A DNA stretch of 64,000 nucleotides from Ursus arctos (lineage: Eukaryota > Chordata > Mammalia > Carnivora > Ursidae), in contig NC_079873.1 in the NCBI RefSeq assembly GCF_023065955.2, positions 99,486,128 to 99,550,127 of the forward strand, in the 5' to 3' direction. The notes below the pieces were generated by a model that ran no database searches, was not told where the DNA came from, and worked only from the letters and a program-made list of their open reading frames with translations. A program made the position numbers and the translations under genes. Of this stretch, positions 11,868-22,784 are shown piece by piece (positions within the stretch are counted from its first letter, which is position 1; every line of letters begins with the position of its first letter).

Positions 11868-12398
11868 AGTAACAGAATATGCCACCCCAAAATGTACCAC
11901 TTTGGCATAAGGATTATTTTGAGGTGAAGGCAATTAAGAAGCAAGTACAAGAAAAACGCTCTACCCTCCCACTCTATTCCTAAAAGCAGGATGTAAATTT
12001 GTAAAAGTGCTCTCCCTCTCTACCAGGAAGAACAGAAATTAATTATTGGAGACTACTCTAGACCCTTATCATCCCAGAGACAGTACCAGAGGAATCTACA
12101 TAACAAACCCTGTTAAATTTCCCCATATATTTGCCTTCACATAATTTGCTACTCCTTGAGACTCAATGTCCTTTTTGTCTTGTCATGTCTCTAAAAATGT
12201 ATTGTTCTTTTGTTAAATGTTGAATAAGCCCAAGTTCTAACCATCCCTTTGAGTTATCCCATGCATATGCAAGATGCACACATCAATAAACTTCTTTTTG
12301 TTTTCCTCTTGTTAAGCTTTCTTTTGTTAGTCTAATTTACAAGGCCTCAGCCAGAGATAAAAGATGAGTAAAAAATGATTTTTTCTTCCCCTACATAC
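11868..12398 (+). mobile_element. Solitary LTR-like element (ERV1-like guess)
   Basis: The block ends in a retroviral-LTR-like arrangement: a TATA-like and pyrimidine-rich middle, atgcatatgcaagatgcaca, AATAAA at 12285-12290, and a U5-like segment with ttttgttagtctaatttaca and cctcagccagag. It ends near 12398 in ca. I could not fix its left edge or a TSD. The class is a guess from memory of similar LTRs. Confidence 0.5.
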
Positions 12399-13350
12399 CC
12401 AAGGGTATACTCAACCTAGAGTTTTTTAATCTTTTGACAGTTGGCATTAATAATTAGAATTTAGAAATAAGCTAACCTAAATCAGTTGAGCATTCCACTT
12501 TTCTAGAACTGTCAACAAGCAATTTGTGTGGAAATACTTCCATATTAAAGCTTCCTGGAAATATGTAATTCTTTTATTTCTTCTGTAACTACTACAATAT
12601 GCAAGTGAGATATAAAAACAACTAAAGTGAAAGTGATGAGTAAATTAGATCTAGAAAAAAAAGATGGTAAATGAGAGGAGAGCAATTACATTGACAATAT
12701 TTTCTCTGTTGTGTCTATAGTTCTCATACCACTTCACTGGCATTAAAGATATGACCAAAATAATGTTTCAGAACCAATGTTTTTATTTTCTTCATGTACA
12801 TTTTTAGTAAACAAAACATTTAGAGTATGAAATATTATTAATATTTGGTCATAGCTCATGACAGCAAATAACTTAATAGTTGAATTTTGAGGCATGGAAA
12901 AAATAAATACAGTGCAACTCATTCAACAGTGAAATAAAACTACTGTAGATGTAAAGTGCTATTGTCCTATTAACTTTCCCAAGTGAACCTGTAAAAAATT
13001 CTACAACTAGAACAGAGTCCATTACCAAGTTCATTGCTAAACATTTTTCTCCACAGACTATTTCCCAGTTTAATCAACTTCTGTGCATGAAAGACAAGCA
13101 AGGCCTCTAAGGAATAAGGGGACACAAAGTTCATAACATATATGAATTCTATGTGAATCAAATCTTACAGAGATGATATTTAATGAGCAATGGTGCCAAT
13201 AAAGGCATTTATAAATGTCTTCCTTCTCATACCATATCAACTGCTGCTTAAAAGACATTCAAAAGGTAAACCCCAGAAATGCTCTTTACCTTTGGACTTT
13301 GTGACACTACTATTTCCTGATTTTCCTCTTACTCACTTTTCTCAACCTCC
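12399..13350. other. Unassigned AT-rich DNA
   Basis: No recognised repeat or gene. Short open stretches on the minus strand near 13070-13258 show no domain. Confidence 0.45.
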
Positions 13351-13352
13351 TT

Positions 13353-13706
13353 GTTATAGACTGAATGTTTGCGTGCCTACAAAATTCATATGTCAAAATT
13401 CTAATGCCCAATGTTATGGCATTAAGGGGTGGGGTCTTTGGAAAATAATTGGGTCATGACACTGGTGCCCTCAAGAATGGGATTAGTGGCCTAATAAGAG
13501 ACCCCAGAGATATCTCTAACCTCCTTTCTACCATGTGAGAACACAAGAGGTTGGTAATTTGCAATTAAGAAGCAGGATTTCATCAGACACAGAAATCTAC
13601 TGGTTTCTTGATCTTGGACTTATAGCCTCCAGAACTGTGAGAAATAAACGTTTATTATTTGAGTAACCCAGTCTATGATATTTTTGGTATAGCAACCCAA
13701 ATTGAT
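13353..13706 (+). mobile_element. MLT1-type MaLR LTR, sense
   Basis: Starts ttgttatagactgaatgttt and runs through aattcatatgtcaaa, gggattagtggcctaataag, accatgtgagaacacaa, cctccagaactgtgagaaat and the AATAAA near 13647 to atagcaacccaaattgatga. This is the standard order of an MLT1 LTR, though it is diverged and has lost part of its middle. Confidence 0.9.
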
Positions 13707-13934
13707 GAAGATATTCCTCCAAATGTTGCTCTTCCTTTGTGTCTTAAATTTAGATGTTTTCCAGGATGCCAACCATGGCTATCTATTTTTTCTCCATAGT
13801 TTTTGGAGTGATTTAATTGATTCCCAGAGCAGATGGTTTCCTTCCCAAGTCTATATCTTTAATCTAAACCTTTCTTATAAGTTATGGCTTTATACCCAAA
13901 TAGATATCATACAGATACTGTAAATTCAAAATTT
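13707..13934. other. Unassigned DNA
   Basis: About 230 bp with no recognised feature. Confidence 0.4.
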
Positions 13935-14054
13935 CTTTTCTTACCTACAGCCTACTTCTCTTGTACCTGATATTTTCTCATTCACCATACCAATCAGTTA
14001 CTTAATCCTATTGAATCTACCTCATAAATGCACTTGAATCCATTCTTCCTACTA
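13935..14054 (+). mobile_element. L2 LINE fragment ending at the L1 copy B junction
   Basis: Segments like cctattgaatctacctcata and cttgaatccattcttcctac match the L2 3' region seen at 9800. The expected continuation does not resume on the far side of L1 copy B at 20031. Confidence 0.6.
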
Positions 14055-17000
14055 TCTCGGCTCCTTCCACGATTTAGCTATTGTGGACATTGCTGCTATG
14101 AACATTGGGGTGCATATGGCCCTTCTCTTCACTACGTCTGTATCTTTGGGGTAAACACCCAGTAGTGCAATGGCTGGGTCATAGGGTAGCTCAATTTTTA
14201 ACTTTTTAAGGGACCTCCACACTGTTTTCCAGAGTGGCTGTACCAACTTGCATTCCCACCAACAATGTAGGAGGGATCCCCTTTCTCCACATCCTCTCCA
14301 ACAATTGTTGTTTCTTGCCTTGTCTATTTTTGCCATTCTAACTGGCGTAAGGTGGTATCTCAGTGTGGTTTTGATTTGAATTTCCTTGATAGCTAATGAT
14401 TTTGAACATTTTTTCATGTGTCTGTTAGCCATTTGTATGTCTTCATTGGAAAAGTGTCTGTTCATTTCTTCTGCCCATTTTTTGATTTGTTTATTTGTTT
14501 CTCGTGTATTGAGTTTGAGAAGTTCTTTGTAGATCTTGGATACCAGTCCTTTATCTGTAGTGTCATTTGCAAATATCTTCTCCCATTCCGTGGGCTGCCT
14601 CTTAGTTTTTCTGACTGTTTCCTTGGCTGTGCAGAAACTTTTAATCTTGATGAAGTCCCATAAATTCATTTTATCTTTTGTTTCTCTTGCCTTTGGGGAT
14701 GTGTCATGAAAAAGGTTGCTTTGGCTGATGTCGTAGAGGTTGCTGCCTATGTTCTCCTCTAGAATTTTGATGGATTCCTGTCTCACATCGAGGTCTTTCA
14801 TCCATTTGGAGTTTATTTTTGTGTATGGTGTGAGATAGTGGTCAAGTTTCATTCTTTTGCATGTAGCTGTCCAATTTTCCCAGCACCATTTATTGAAGAG
14901 ACTGTCTTTTTCCCACCGGATGTTTTTTCCTGCTTTATCAAATATTAGTTGCCCAAAGAGCTGAGGGTCCATTTCTGGGCTCTCTATTCTGTTCCATTGG
15001 TCTATGTGTCTGTTTTTGTGCCAGTACCATGCTGTCTTTGTGATCACAGCTTTGTAGTACAGCTCGAAATCCGGCATTGTGATGCCCCCAGCTTTGTTTT
15101 TCTTTTTCAACAGTTCCTTGGCGATTCGGGGCCTTTTCTGGTTCCATACAAATTTAAGGACTATTTGTTCCAGTTCTTTGAAAAACGTTCTCGGTATTTT
15201 GATCGGGATAGCATTGAAAGTGTAGATTGCTCTGGGTAGCATGGACATTTTAACTATGTTAATTCTTCCGATCCATGAGCATGGAATATCTTTCCATCTT
15301 TTTATGTCTTCCTCAATGTCTTTTAAGAGTGATTTATAGTTTCTAGAATAAAGGTCCTTTACGTCTCTGGTTAAGTTAATTCCAAGGTAACGTATGGTTT
15401 TTGGTGCTATTGTAAATGGGATGGATTCCCTGATTTCTCTTTCTTCGTTCTCGTTATTCGTGTACAGAAATGCAACTGATTTCTGAGCATTGATTTTGTA
15501 TCCCGCCACGTTACTGAATTGCTCTATAACTTCTAATAGTTTGGGAGTGGCTTCTTTTGGGTTTTCCATATAGAGTATCATGTCGTCTGCGAAGAGAGAC
15601 ATTTTGACTTCTTCTTTGCCGATTTGAATACCTTTGATCCCTTTTTGTTGTCTGATTGCTGTTGCAAGGACTTCTAGTACTATGTTGAATAATAGTGGCG
15701 AGAGTGGGCATCCGTGTCGTGTTCCTGATCTTAAGGGAAAGGCTTCCAGCTTTTCCCCATTGAGAATAATATTTGCAGTAGGCTTTTCATAGATGGCTTT
15801 TATGAGATTGAGAAATGTACCTTCTATTCCTACACTCTGAAGGGTTTTAATCAGGAAAGGATGCTGTATTTTGTCAAATGCTTTTTCGGCATCGATTGAG
15901 AGGATCATATGGTTCTTGAGTCTTTTCTTGTTGATATGATGTATCACGCTGATTGATTTGCGAATATTGAACCACGCTTGCATCCCAGGTATGAATCCCA
16001 CTTGATCGTGGTGGATAATCCTTTTAATGAACTGTTGGATTCTATTAGCAAGTATCTTGTTGAGGATTTTGGCGTCCATATTCATTAGGGAAATCGGTCT
16101 GTAATTCTCCTTTTTGAGGGGGTCTTTGCCTGGTTTGGGGATCAAGGTAATATTGGCCTCATAGAATGAGTTTGGTAGCTTTCCTTCTGTTTCTATTTTT
16201 TGAAATAGCTTTAGGAGAATAGGTATTATTTCTTCTTTGAATGTTTGGTAGAATTCCCCAGGAAAACCGCCCGGGCCTGGAGTTTTGTTATTTGGAAGGT
16301 TGTTTATCACTGACTCAATTTCTTCATAATTAATTGGCCTGTTTAAGAAATCAATTTCTTCCTTTTTCAATCTTGGTAGTTTATAGGTTTCCAGGAAGGA
16401 TTCCATCTCTTCCAGATTGCTTAGTTTATTGGCATATAGCTGTTGATAAAAATTTCTAATAATCCTTCCAATTTCAATGGTGCTCGTCGTGACCTCTCCT
16501 TTTTCATTCATAATTTTAATAATCTGGGTCCTTTCTCTTTTCTTTCAGATAAGTCTTGCCAGTGGTCTGTCAATTTTATTGATTCTCTCCAAGAACCAGC
16601 TTCTAGTCCTGTTGGTCTGCTCTACTGTACTTCTGGTTTCTGCTTGATTGATTTCAGCTTTAATTTTGGTCAACTGCTTCCTTGTGCGTGGATTAGGCTT
16701 GTCCCTCTGTTGCTGTTCCAGCTTCTTGAGGTGAGAATATAAAAACTGCATTTTAGATTTTTCTATTCTTTTGAGTGAGGCTTGGATGGCTATGTATTTT
16801 CCCCTTAGGACTGCCTTTGCAGTATCCCATAGGTTTTGGACTGTTGTATTTTCATTCTCATTGGTCTCTGTAAATTGTTTAATTCGATTTTTGATTTCCT
16901 GGTTTATCGAGTCATTCCTGAGCAGGATGGTTCTTAGTCTCCAAGTGTTTGAGTTTCTTCCAAATTTTTCCTTGTGGTTGAGTTCCAATTTCAGAGCGTT

Positions 17001-17690
17001 GTGGTCTGAGAATATGCAGGGGATAATTTCAATCTTTTGGTATCGGCTGAGACCTGTTTTGTGTCCCAGAACATGGTCTATTCTTGAGAATGTTCCATGG
17101 GCATTAGAATAGAATGAGTATTCTTTGGTTCTGGGGTGTAGTGTTCTATATATATCTAAGAGGTCCAACTCGTCGAGTATGGCATTCAAAGCCTTTGATT
17201 CTTTGCTTAGTTTTTGCCAGGGTGTTCTGTCTATTTCTGAGAGTGGAGTGTTGAGGTCCCCTACTATTAATGTATTTTTATCTATATGTCTCTTTATTCT
17301 GGTTAAGAGTTGGCTTGTGTATCTTGCTGCTCCCCTGTTGGGGGCATATATATTTATAATTGTAATATCCACTTGTTGAATACTTCCTTTAAGAATAATA
17401 TAGTGCCCTTCTGCATCTCTAACTATAGTCTGTAGTTTAAAATCCAGTTTATCTGATATGAGAATTGCTACCCCAGCTTTCTTTTGAGGTCCATTTGCGT
17501 GAAAGATGGTACTCCATCCCCTTACTCTCAGTCTGAATGCATCTTTGGGTTCGAAATGAGTCTCTTGTAGACAGCAAATGGATGGGTCATTTCTTTTTAT
17601 CCAATCTGCAACCCTGTGGCGTTTGAAGCAAGAATTTAAACCATTAATGTTCAGGCTGAGTACTGAGAGATATGCTTTTAATTCTGCCAT
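14052..17690 (-). pseudogene. L1 copy B ORF2, open except one stop, C-terminus lost
   Basis: Endonuclease plus reverse transcriptase. ATG at 17690; codon 382 (16547-16545) is TGA, otherwise the frame stays open to 14052, 1212 codon positions in one frame. Endonuclease (about 1-239) shows NINGLN, CLQETHFEP, VGDLNTPLS and SDHNALKLEL, which hold the catalytic Asn, Glu, Asp/Asn and Asp/His positions. The reverse transcriptase catalytic FADD falls at residues 700-703 (15593-15582), matching the position of the catalytic aspartates in human L1. The C-terminal cysteine motif ([13 protein letters not shown]) is present. The last residue before the artificial stop is in SWKEPR; about 60 residues are missing relative to copies C and E. 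Confidence 0.95.
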
Positions 17691-17762
17691 GTTGTCAGTA
17701 AAGTCTTTGTTTGTATTGGCTGTGACTTTCTGTTTTGTATCACTCTTGGGGCCTTTTTACTT

Positions 17763-18666
17763 TTATAGAACCCCCCGTAATACCTCCTGTAGGGCTGGTT
17801 TCGTGGTTACGAAATTGGCTAGTGACTGTCGATGCTGAAATGTCTTTATTTCTCCATCAATTCTGAATGACAGCCTTGCTGGATAAAGGATCCTTGGCTG
17901 CATGTTTTTCTCTGAAAGAGCTTTAAAAATGCTCCCCCAACCCTTTCTCTCATTCCAGGTCTGTGTAGACAGGTCTGATGTAATTCTGATGCCTTTGCCT
18001 TGGTACGTGAGAAATTTCTTTGCCCTGGCCGCTTTCAATACTGTATCTTTGGATCTCATATTTGCGAATTGCACTATGACGTGACGTGGTGTAGGTCTGT
18101 CATGGTTGAGCTTGGGAGGGGTCCTCTCTGCCTCTTGGACACGAATTTTTGTTTCCCTTGCTAGATTAGGTAAGTTTTCAGCTACAATTTGTTCAAATAT
18201 CTCTTCTAGACCTCTGTTTTTCTCCACCCCCTCGGGGATGCCGATGATTCTAACATTGGATCATTTCGTTGAGTCAGTAATCTCCCGTAGCCAACATTCG
18301 TGGGCGTGGATTTTTTTTAAGACCATCTTCTATTTTTATTTTTTCCTCTATTAACCCATCCTCCAATTCACTAACCCTTTCCTCCGCTTCCGTGACCCTG
18401 GCCGTCAGAGCCTCTAGTTTTGCCTGCATTTGGCTCATAGAATTTTTAATTTCTGTCAAATTCGCTCTCATTTCCGCCCTTAGGGATTCTATATTCTCAG
18501 TAATATTTTCCTGAATACTTTTTTCAAGTCTACTCATTATCTTGACCATTGTTACTCTGAATTCCATTTCTGATAATCTGGTTACATCCATATCCGTTAC
18601 TTCTGTGGCAGAGGCCACTGACTCACTGTCTTTTCTTTGCTGGGGGGGGCTTCTCCTTCTTGTCAT
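17763..18666 (-). pseudogene. L1 copy B ORF1, frameshifted
   Basis: Length near 301 codons, as expected for L1 ORF1p. The start MTRRRSPPQQRKD at 18666 opens a coiled-coil region rich in Glu, Leu and Lys (SRLEKSIQENITENIESLR). An A-run near 18311-18318 shifts the frame, and a TGA at about 18259 follows in the other frame. From 18227 to 17763 the RRM and C-terminal domains are open (QARKG-type motif WNERKGWGSIFKALSEKN, ILYPARLSFRIDGE). It ends LRGVL. The shift and the stop make it non-functional. Confidence 0.92.
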
Positions 18667-18768
18667 TCTGATGAAGAGAGGTTGCGGGGTTTCCAGAGCC
18701 CAAAATTATTGATTGGGTCCCAGGCCGTGCCCCTTGTTTTATAGGGATCTTAGAGATGTGGGCTTCTT

Positions 18769-18958
18769 CTTTAAAGATTTTATTTATTTACTTATCTGAG
18801 AGAGGGAGACAGACAGTCAGCAAGAACGAAACAGAAGCAGGGGAGTGAGAGAGGAAGAAGCAAGCTCCCAGCCCGATGAGGGACTCCTTTCCAGAACGCT
18901 GGGATCACGCCCTAAGCCGAAGACAGGCGCTCAATGACGGCACCCAGGCGCCTCCGGT
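18769..18958 (-). mobile_element. Can-SINE in L1 copy B 5' UTR
   Basis: A tail at the left (ctttaaagattttattta), head at the right. Perfect 12-bp TSD tgtgggcttctt at 18757-18768 and 18959-18970. The insertion lies between the L1 promoter and ORF1, so any transcript from the promoter would carry the SINE in sense. Confidence 0.96.
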
Positions 18959-19326
18959 TGTGGGCTTCTTGATTTTTCAGCCTGCCTTCTGTGTTCTGGG
19001 GAGGGGCCTGCCGCGCCGATACTCAGGCAACCCTGTTTGGTTAGAGTCTCCGTGTCCCCTGCGAGGGAGGATGGGGATGGGCACTCTCTGAGCCGGTATT
19101 TCCAGGCTTTTGTTCTCTGGCGGCTTTCCCTGGCGGCCGGCTATGCCTCTTCTGAGGGTCAGAGCAGCAGAGGCTGCATTGTCGCAGAACAGAGGGATTG
19201 CGGCCCGTTCTCCACTGATGTTCTGGCCATTTTAACTCTATTACTGTTGGTGCTGCTCAACCCTGCAGCGTCCCGGGATGTGCGCCCCACACCCGGCGTC
19301 CCTGCCCTCACTTCCAGGGCCGGCAC

Positions 19327-19418
19327 GTCTCTGTCCTTTGTGTTTCTAATGCCGCCAGCCACCAGCCGGCGAGTCTCTGTCCTTTGTGTTTCTAATGCCG
19401 CCAGCCACCGGCCGCCCC
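19327..19418. repeat. 46-bp tandem duplication in L1 copy B 5' UTR
   Basis: The block starting gtctctgtcctttgtgtttc at 19327 is repeated at 19373 with near identity (period 46). Copies A, C and F have a single version. Confidence 0.85.
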
Positions 19419-19436
19419 GCACGGTCCCGGGTCTCC

Positions 19437-19775
19437 CGGTCTCAGTCTATGCCCCGTGAGCACACCTCGATTCCGGAGTTTCGTGAGAAGCCTGGTGGCG
19501 CGCGCACCTGGTTCAGGGTCTCAGTCTGCTGTTTCGCGGGTGCCGACCGCGAGTCCGCCCGCTCCCCCGTGCAGGTGGCCCGCCAGCCGCCAGCCGCCCC
19601 GTGCGCGCTCCGGGAGTTCCCGGTCTCAGTCTGGATCCCGTGAGCACACCGGGATTCCGGTGTTCCGGGAGATGCCTGGTGGCGCGCGCGTTCACGGCTC
19701 ACCGGTCTCAGTCCGCTCTCTCGCGGGTGCCCTCTGTGAGTCCGCCCGCTCCCCCGTGCAGGTGGCTGCCGCTTC
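19437..19775. repeat. 184-bp tandem duplication in L1 copy B 5' UTR
   Basis: Units start cggtctcagtct at 19437 and again at 19621. Shared landmarks in order: cgtgagcacacc, gattccgg, gcctggtggcgcgcgc, ctctcgcgggtgcc-like text, cgagtccgcccgctcccccg, tgcaggtggc. The second unit is shorter at its end. This enlarges the promoter region. Confidence 0.85.
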
Positions 19776-20005
19776 CCGGAGCCCAAACGCAGCGGCTCCC
19801 TCCCCCTTCCGTTTATCTTCTGATATCCATGCACTGTTTACAGCTCCCCTCTTCGTACCTCAATACTCAGCGCTGGAGATGTTCATTTGTAGAGATCCAG
19901 ATGCATCATCCTGCGTCTCAGGCTGATTCCGTGGTTATTTAGGCTGGTCTGGTACCTATCCAGCTCGACTCAGGGGACCGGCTGAAAAAGGGGTCCCCTA
20001 CTCCT

Positions 20006-20015
20006 CCGCCATCTT
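20006..20015 (-). promoter_or_regulatory. YY1-like site at L1 copy B 5' end
   Basis: Minus strand reads AAGATGGCGG within 20 bases of the element start, the place and core sequence of the YY1 site that sets the start point in primate L1. The same core appears altered in copy C (AAAATGGCGG), the 33.2 kb element (AAGATGGTGG) and copy F. Function in carnivores is inference. Confidence 0.55.
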
Positions 20016-20104
20016 AACTCCTCCTCCTCAAAAATATCATGTTAAGTAGACATGTAGAGGAAGATATGATCACAAACTATAAGGAGATTAAAAAATACAC
20101 AATA

Positions 20105-20465
20105 CTGTTTTATGGTTCTCTGAAGAAACAGAATAGAAGATCTACATATGTATGTGTGTGTCTATGAGTACATTTTATATATGTTCAATATAATATACAG
20201 AGAGGGAGAGAGGAGAAGGAGGGGGGTAAAGAGAGAGAGGGAGGGGGACAGGGAGAGAAGGAGAGACCTAAGAGAGATATTTTGATGAATTGGTTCACAA
20301 TTTAGGGGATTTAGAAAGTCTGTAGTTTGTAGGCAAGCTGGAAATTCAAAGAAGAGCTGATAATCATAGTCTTGAGTCCACAGGACAGGTTAGCAGGCTG
20401 AACACTCAGGCAAGATTTTTATGTTGCAATCTCTTTTTCCCCAGTTCTAGGGAGGTGTACCTGGC
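20105..20465 (-). mobile_element. LTR-like old repeat, antisense (tentative)
   Basis: The left end ggttctctgaagaaacagaa is the reverse complement of the right end of the element at 51185-51785 (ctgtttctctggagaa). Middle text gatgaattggttcacaattt and gacaggttagcaggctga fits the same kind of element. I cannot name the family securely. Confidence 0.5.
20199..20275. repeat. GA-rich purine tract
   Basis: About 77 bp almost entirely A and G on the plus strand, within the preceding old repeat. Confidence 0.85.
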
Positions 20466-20920
20466 AAATAAAATTGTGTATCTTTAACGTGTAAAACATG
20501 GCAATCAGACATACATATACTCAGTGAGATGATTACCACAATCTGGTTAATTTACACATCCATCACCTCACATAGTTACTTTTATTTTTGTGATGAGAAT
20601 GTTTAAGGTTTACTCTCTTAGCAAATCTCAATACACAGTGTTATTAACTATAATCACCATGCTGATCCTCAGAGCTTATTCATTATGTAAATAAAGACAT
20701 ACATTCTTTGACCAGAATCTTTCCATCCCCTCCCCACCTAGCATCTGATACTCACCATTGTACTTTCTGTTTTTATACATGTGACTCTTTTTTTTTTTTT
20801 AGATTCCCATACAAATGAGATCATAAAGTACTTGTCTTTGGCTAATTTCTCTTATTATAATATCTTACAGGTTAATCCATGTTGGTGTAAATGGCAGGAT
20901 TACCTTTATTGTGATGGCTG

Positions 20921-20921
<1 letters not shown>

Positions 20922-20957
<36 letters not shown>
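20922..20957. repeat. (CAT)n microsatellite in old L1
   Basis: Twelve perfect atc units, at the same L1 position as the repeats at 7119, 10484, 22284 and 39085. Confidence 0.92.
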
Positions 20958-20958
<1 letters not shown>

Positions 20959-21845
20959 CATATCACTTTATCCATTTGTCCATGAAAGACATTTAGATTG
21001 TTTCCATATCTTGCCTACTGTGAATGATACTGCAATGAATATAGGAGTACAGATATTTCTTCGAGATACTGATTTTGTTTCCTTTAAATATATATCCACA
21101 AATGAGATTGCTGGATCATATGGCAGTTCTATTTTTAATTTCTTGAGGAAACTTGATACTGTTTTTCATAATGGCAATAGCAATTTGCATTCCTTCCAAC
21201 AGTGTACAGGGATTGTCTTTCTCTACATCCTTGCCAAAACCTGTTATCGCTTGTCTTTTTGATAATAGCTATTCTAACAAGTGTGAGATGATACCTCACT
21301 GTGGTTTTGATTTTATTTTCCCTATAATTAGTGATGTTGAGCCCCTTTTCATATACCTGTTGTCCATTTATGTATGATCTTTGAAAAAACAGTCTGTTCA
21401 AGTCATTTGCCCATGTGTTAATTGTTGGGTTTCTTTGGTATTAAGTGATATGAATTCCTTATATATTTTGGATATTAACTCCTTATCAAATACTTGAAAA
21501 TATTTTCTTTCATTCCATAGGTTGCCTTTTCATATTGTTGTTTGTTTCCTTACTTGTGCAGAAGCTTTAGTTTGATGCAGTCCCACTTATTTGTTTGTTA
21601 CCCGAGCTTTTGGTGTCCTATCCAAAATACCATTGCCAAGACCAGTGTCAAGAAGCTTTTATTCTATGTTTTTTTCTCTAAGAGTTTCATGTTTTTAGGT
21701 CTTACATTAATGTCTTTAATTCATTTTGAACTGATTTTTGTGTATGGTGTAAGATAAGGGTCTAATTTCATTCTTTTGCATATAGTTATCCAAATTTCCC
21801 AACACCATTTATTCAAGAGACTGTCTTTCCTCATTGTGTATTCTT

Positions 21846-22283
21846 TTTTAAATTTTTTATTTAAGTTCAATTTAGTTAATATGTAGTGTGTTATTAGTTT
21901 CAGTGGTAAAATTTAGTGATTCATTAATTGCATGTAACATTCAGTGCTCATTACATCCAGTGCCCTCCTTAATGCCCAATACCCAATTATCCCATCTCCC
22001 CACCCACCTCCCCTCCAGTTACCTTCAGTTTGTTTCTTATAGTTAAGAGTCTGTTATGGTTTGCCTCCCCCTCTGTTTTTATCTTATTTTATTTTTCCTT
22101 CCCTTCCCCTATGTTCATCTGTTTTGTTTCTTAAATCCCACATATGAATGAAACATATGGCATTTGTCTTTCTCTGACTGACTTATTTCATTTAGCATAA
22201 AACCATCTAGTTTCATCCATGTCATTGCAAATGGCAAGATTTCATTCTTTTTGATGGCTGAGTAATATTACATATATACATGT

Positions 22284-22328
<45 letters not shown>

Positions 22329-22784
22329 GATATATAGATATATATAAAATCTTCTTTATCCATTCATCTGTCATTGGACATCTGGCTTTTTCCATATTTT
22401 AGCTGTTGTAGACATTGCTGCTATAAACATTAGGGTTCATGTGCTCCAAAGAAACATACAAATGCCTAACAGACACACAAAAAAATGCTCAACATCATTC
22501 AGCTTCAGGGAAATACAAATCAAAACCACAAAGAGATACCACCTCACACCTGTCAGAATGGCTAAAATTAACAACCCAGGAAAAAATAAATTTTGGCAAG
22601 GATGCAGAGAAAGGGGAATCTTCTTACACACTTGTGGGAGTGCAAAGTGGTGCAGCAATTCTGGAAAACGGTATGGAGGTTCCTCAAAAAGTTAAAAATA
22701 GAACTACCTTACAGGCTAACAATTGCATTTCGAGGTATTTATCCAAAGGATACAAAAGTAGTGATCCAAAGGGGCACATACACC
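21846..22784 (-). mobile_element. L1 with 5' inversion, nested in old L1
   Basis: Left part (21846-22440) is 3' UTR and ORF2 end in antisense; right part (22441-22784) is the preceding ORF2 segment in sense (atgcctaacagacacac, gaggtatttatccaaagga). The join repeats cacat and is otherwise continuous in L1 order. A 14-bp TSD cattgtgtattctt / cattgtgcattctt (one mismatch) lies at 21832-21845 and 22785-22798. Confidence 0.92.
22284..22346. repeat. (CT)n(TA)n compound microsatellite in L1
   Basis: CT run followed by TA run with TAGA interruptions, at the ORF2 3' position where other L1 copies here also carry microsatellites. Confidence 0.9.

Larger units (their letters stand above)
14055..20031 (-). 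mobile_element. L1 copy B, best preserved copy; 3' end missing
   Basis: Minus-strand L1 with an intact 5' end at about 20031, a long CpG-rich 5' UTR, ORF1 (18666-17763), a 72-nt spacer and ORF2 from 17690. The match stops at about 14055, about 63 codons before the expected ORF2 end (judged against the 1275-residue human ORF2p) and before the whole 3' UTR. There is no A tail and no TSD. A SINE interrupts the 5' UTR at 18769-18958. Compared with copies A, C, E and F it has by far the longest open frames, so it is probably among the younger insertions. Confidence 0.95.
18667..20031 (-). promoter_or_regulatory. L1 copy B 5' UTR (internal promoter), CpG-rich
   Basis: L1 elements are transcribed from an internal promoter in the 5' UTR. 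Here about 1,160 bp (excluding the SINE) precede ORF1 and are dense in CG and GCGC, most strongly between 19260 and 19770. The region contains two nested tandem repeats described separately. Persistence of so many CpGs points to a recent insertion or to protection from methylation-driven decay; which one cannot be told from sequence alone. Confidence 0.8.

Noticed and set aside
12285..12290. Polyadenylation site of a host transcript
   Set aside because: The AATAAA sits in an LTR-like block where such a signal is expected, with no exon upstream.
14052..16511. An 819-codon open reading frame that looks like a host gene
   Set aside because: It is the reverse transcriptase and C-terminal part of L1 ORF2 (FADD, CWWEC motifs), continuous in frame with the endonuclease upstream except for one TGA.
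19260..19775. CpG island of a host gene promoter
   Set aside because: It lies inside the L1 copy B 5' UTR between its 5' end and ORF1, and no host exon follows on either strand.
19456..19926. 156-codon and overlapping open frames in GC-rich DNA
   Set aside because: High GC removes stops by chance; the frames overlap on both strands inside the L1 5' UTR and include its tandem repeat.
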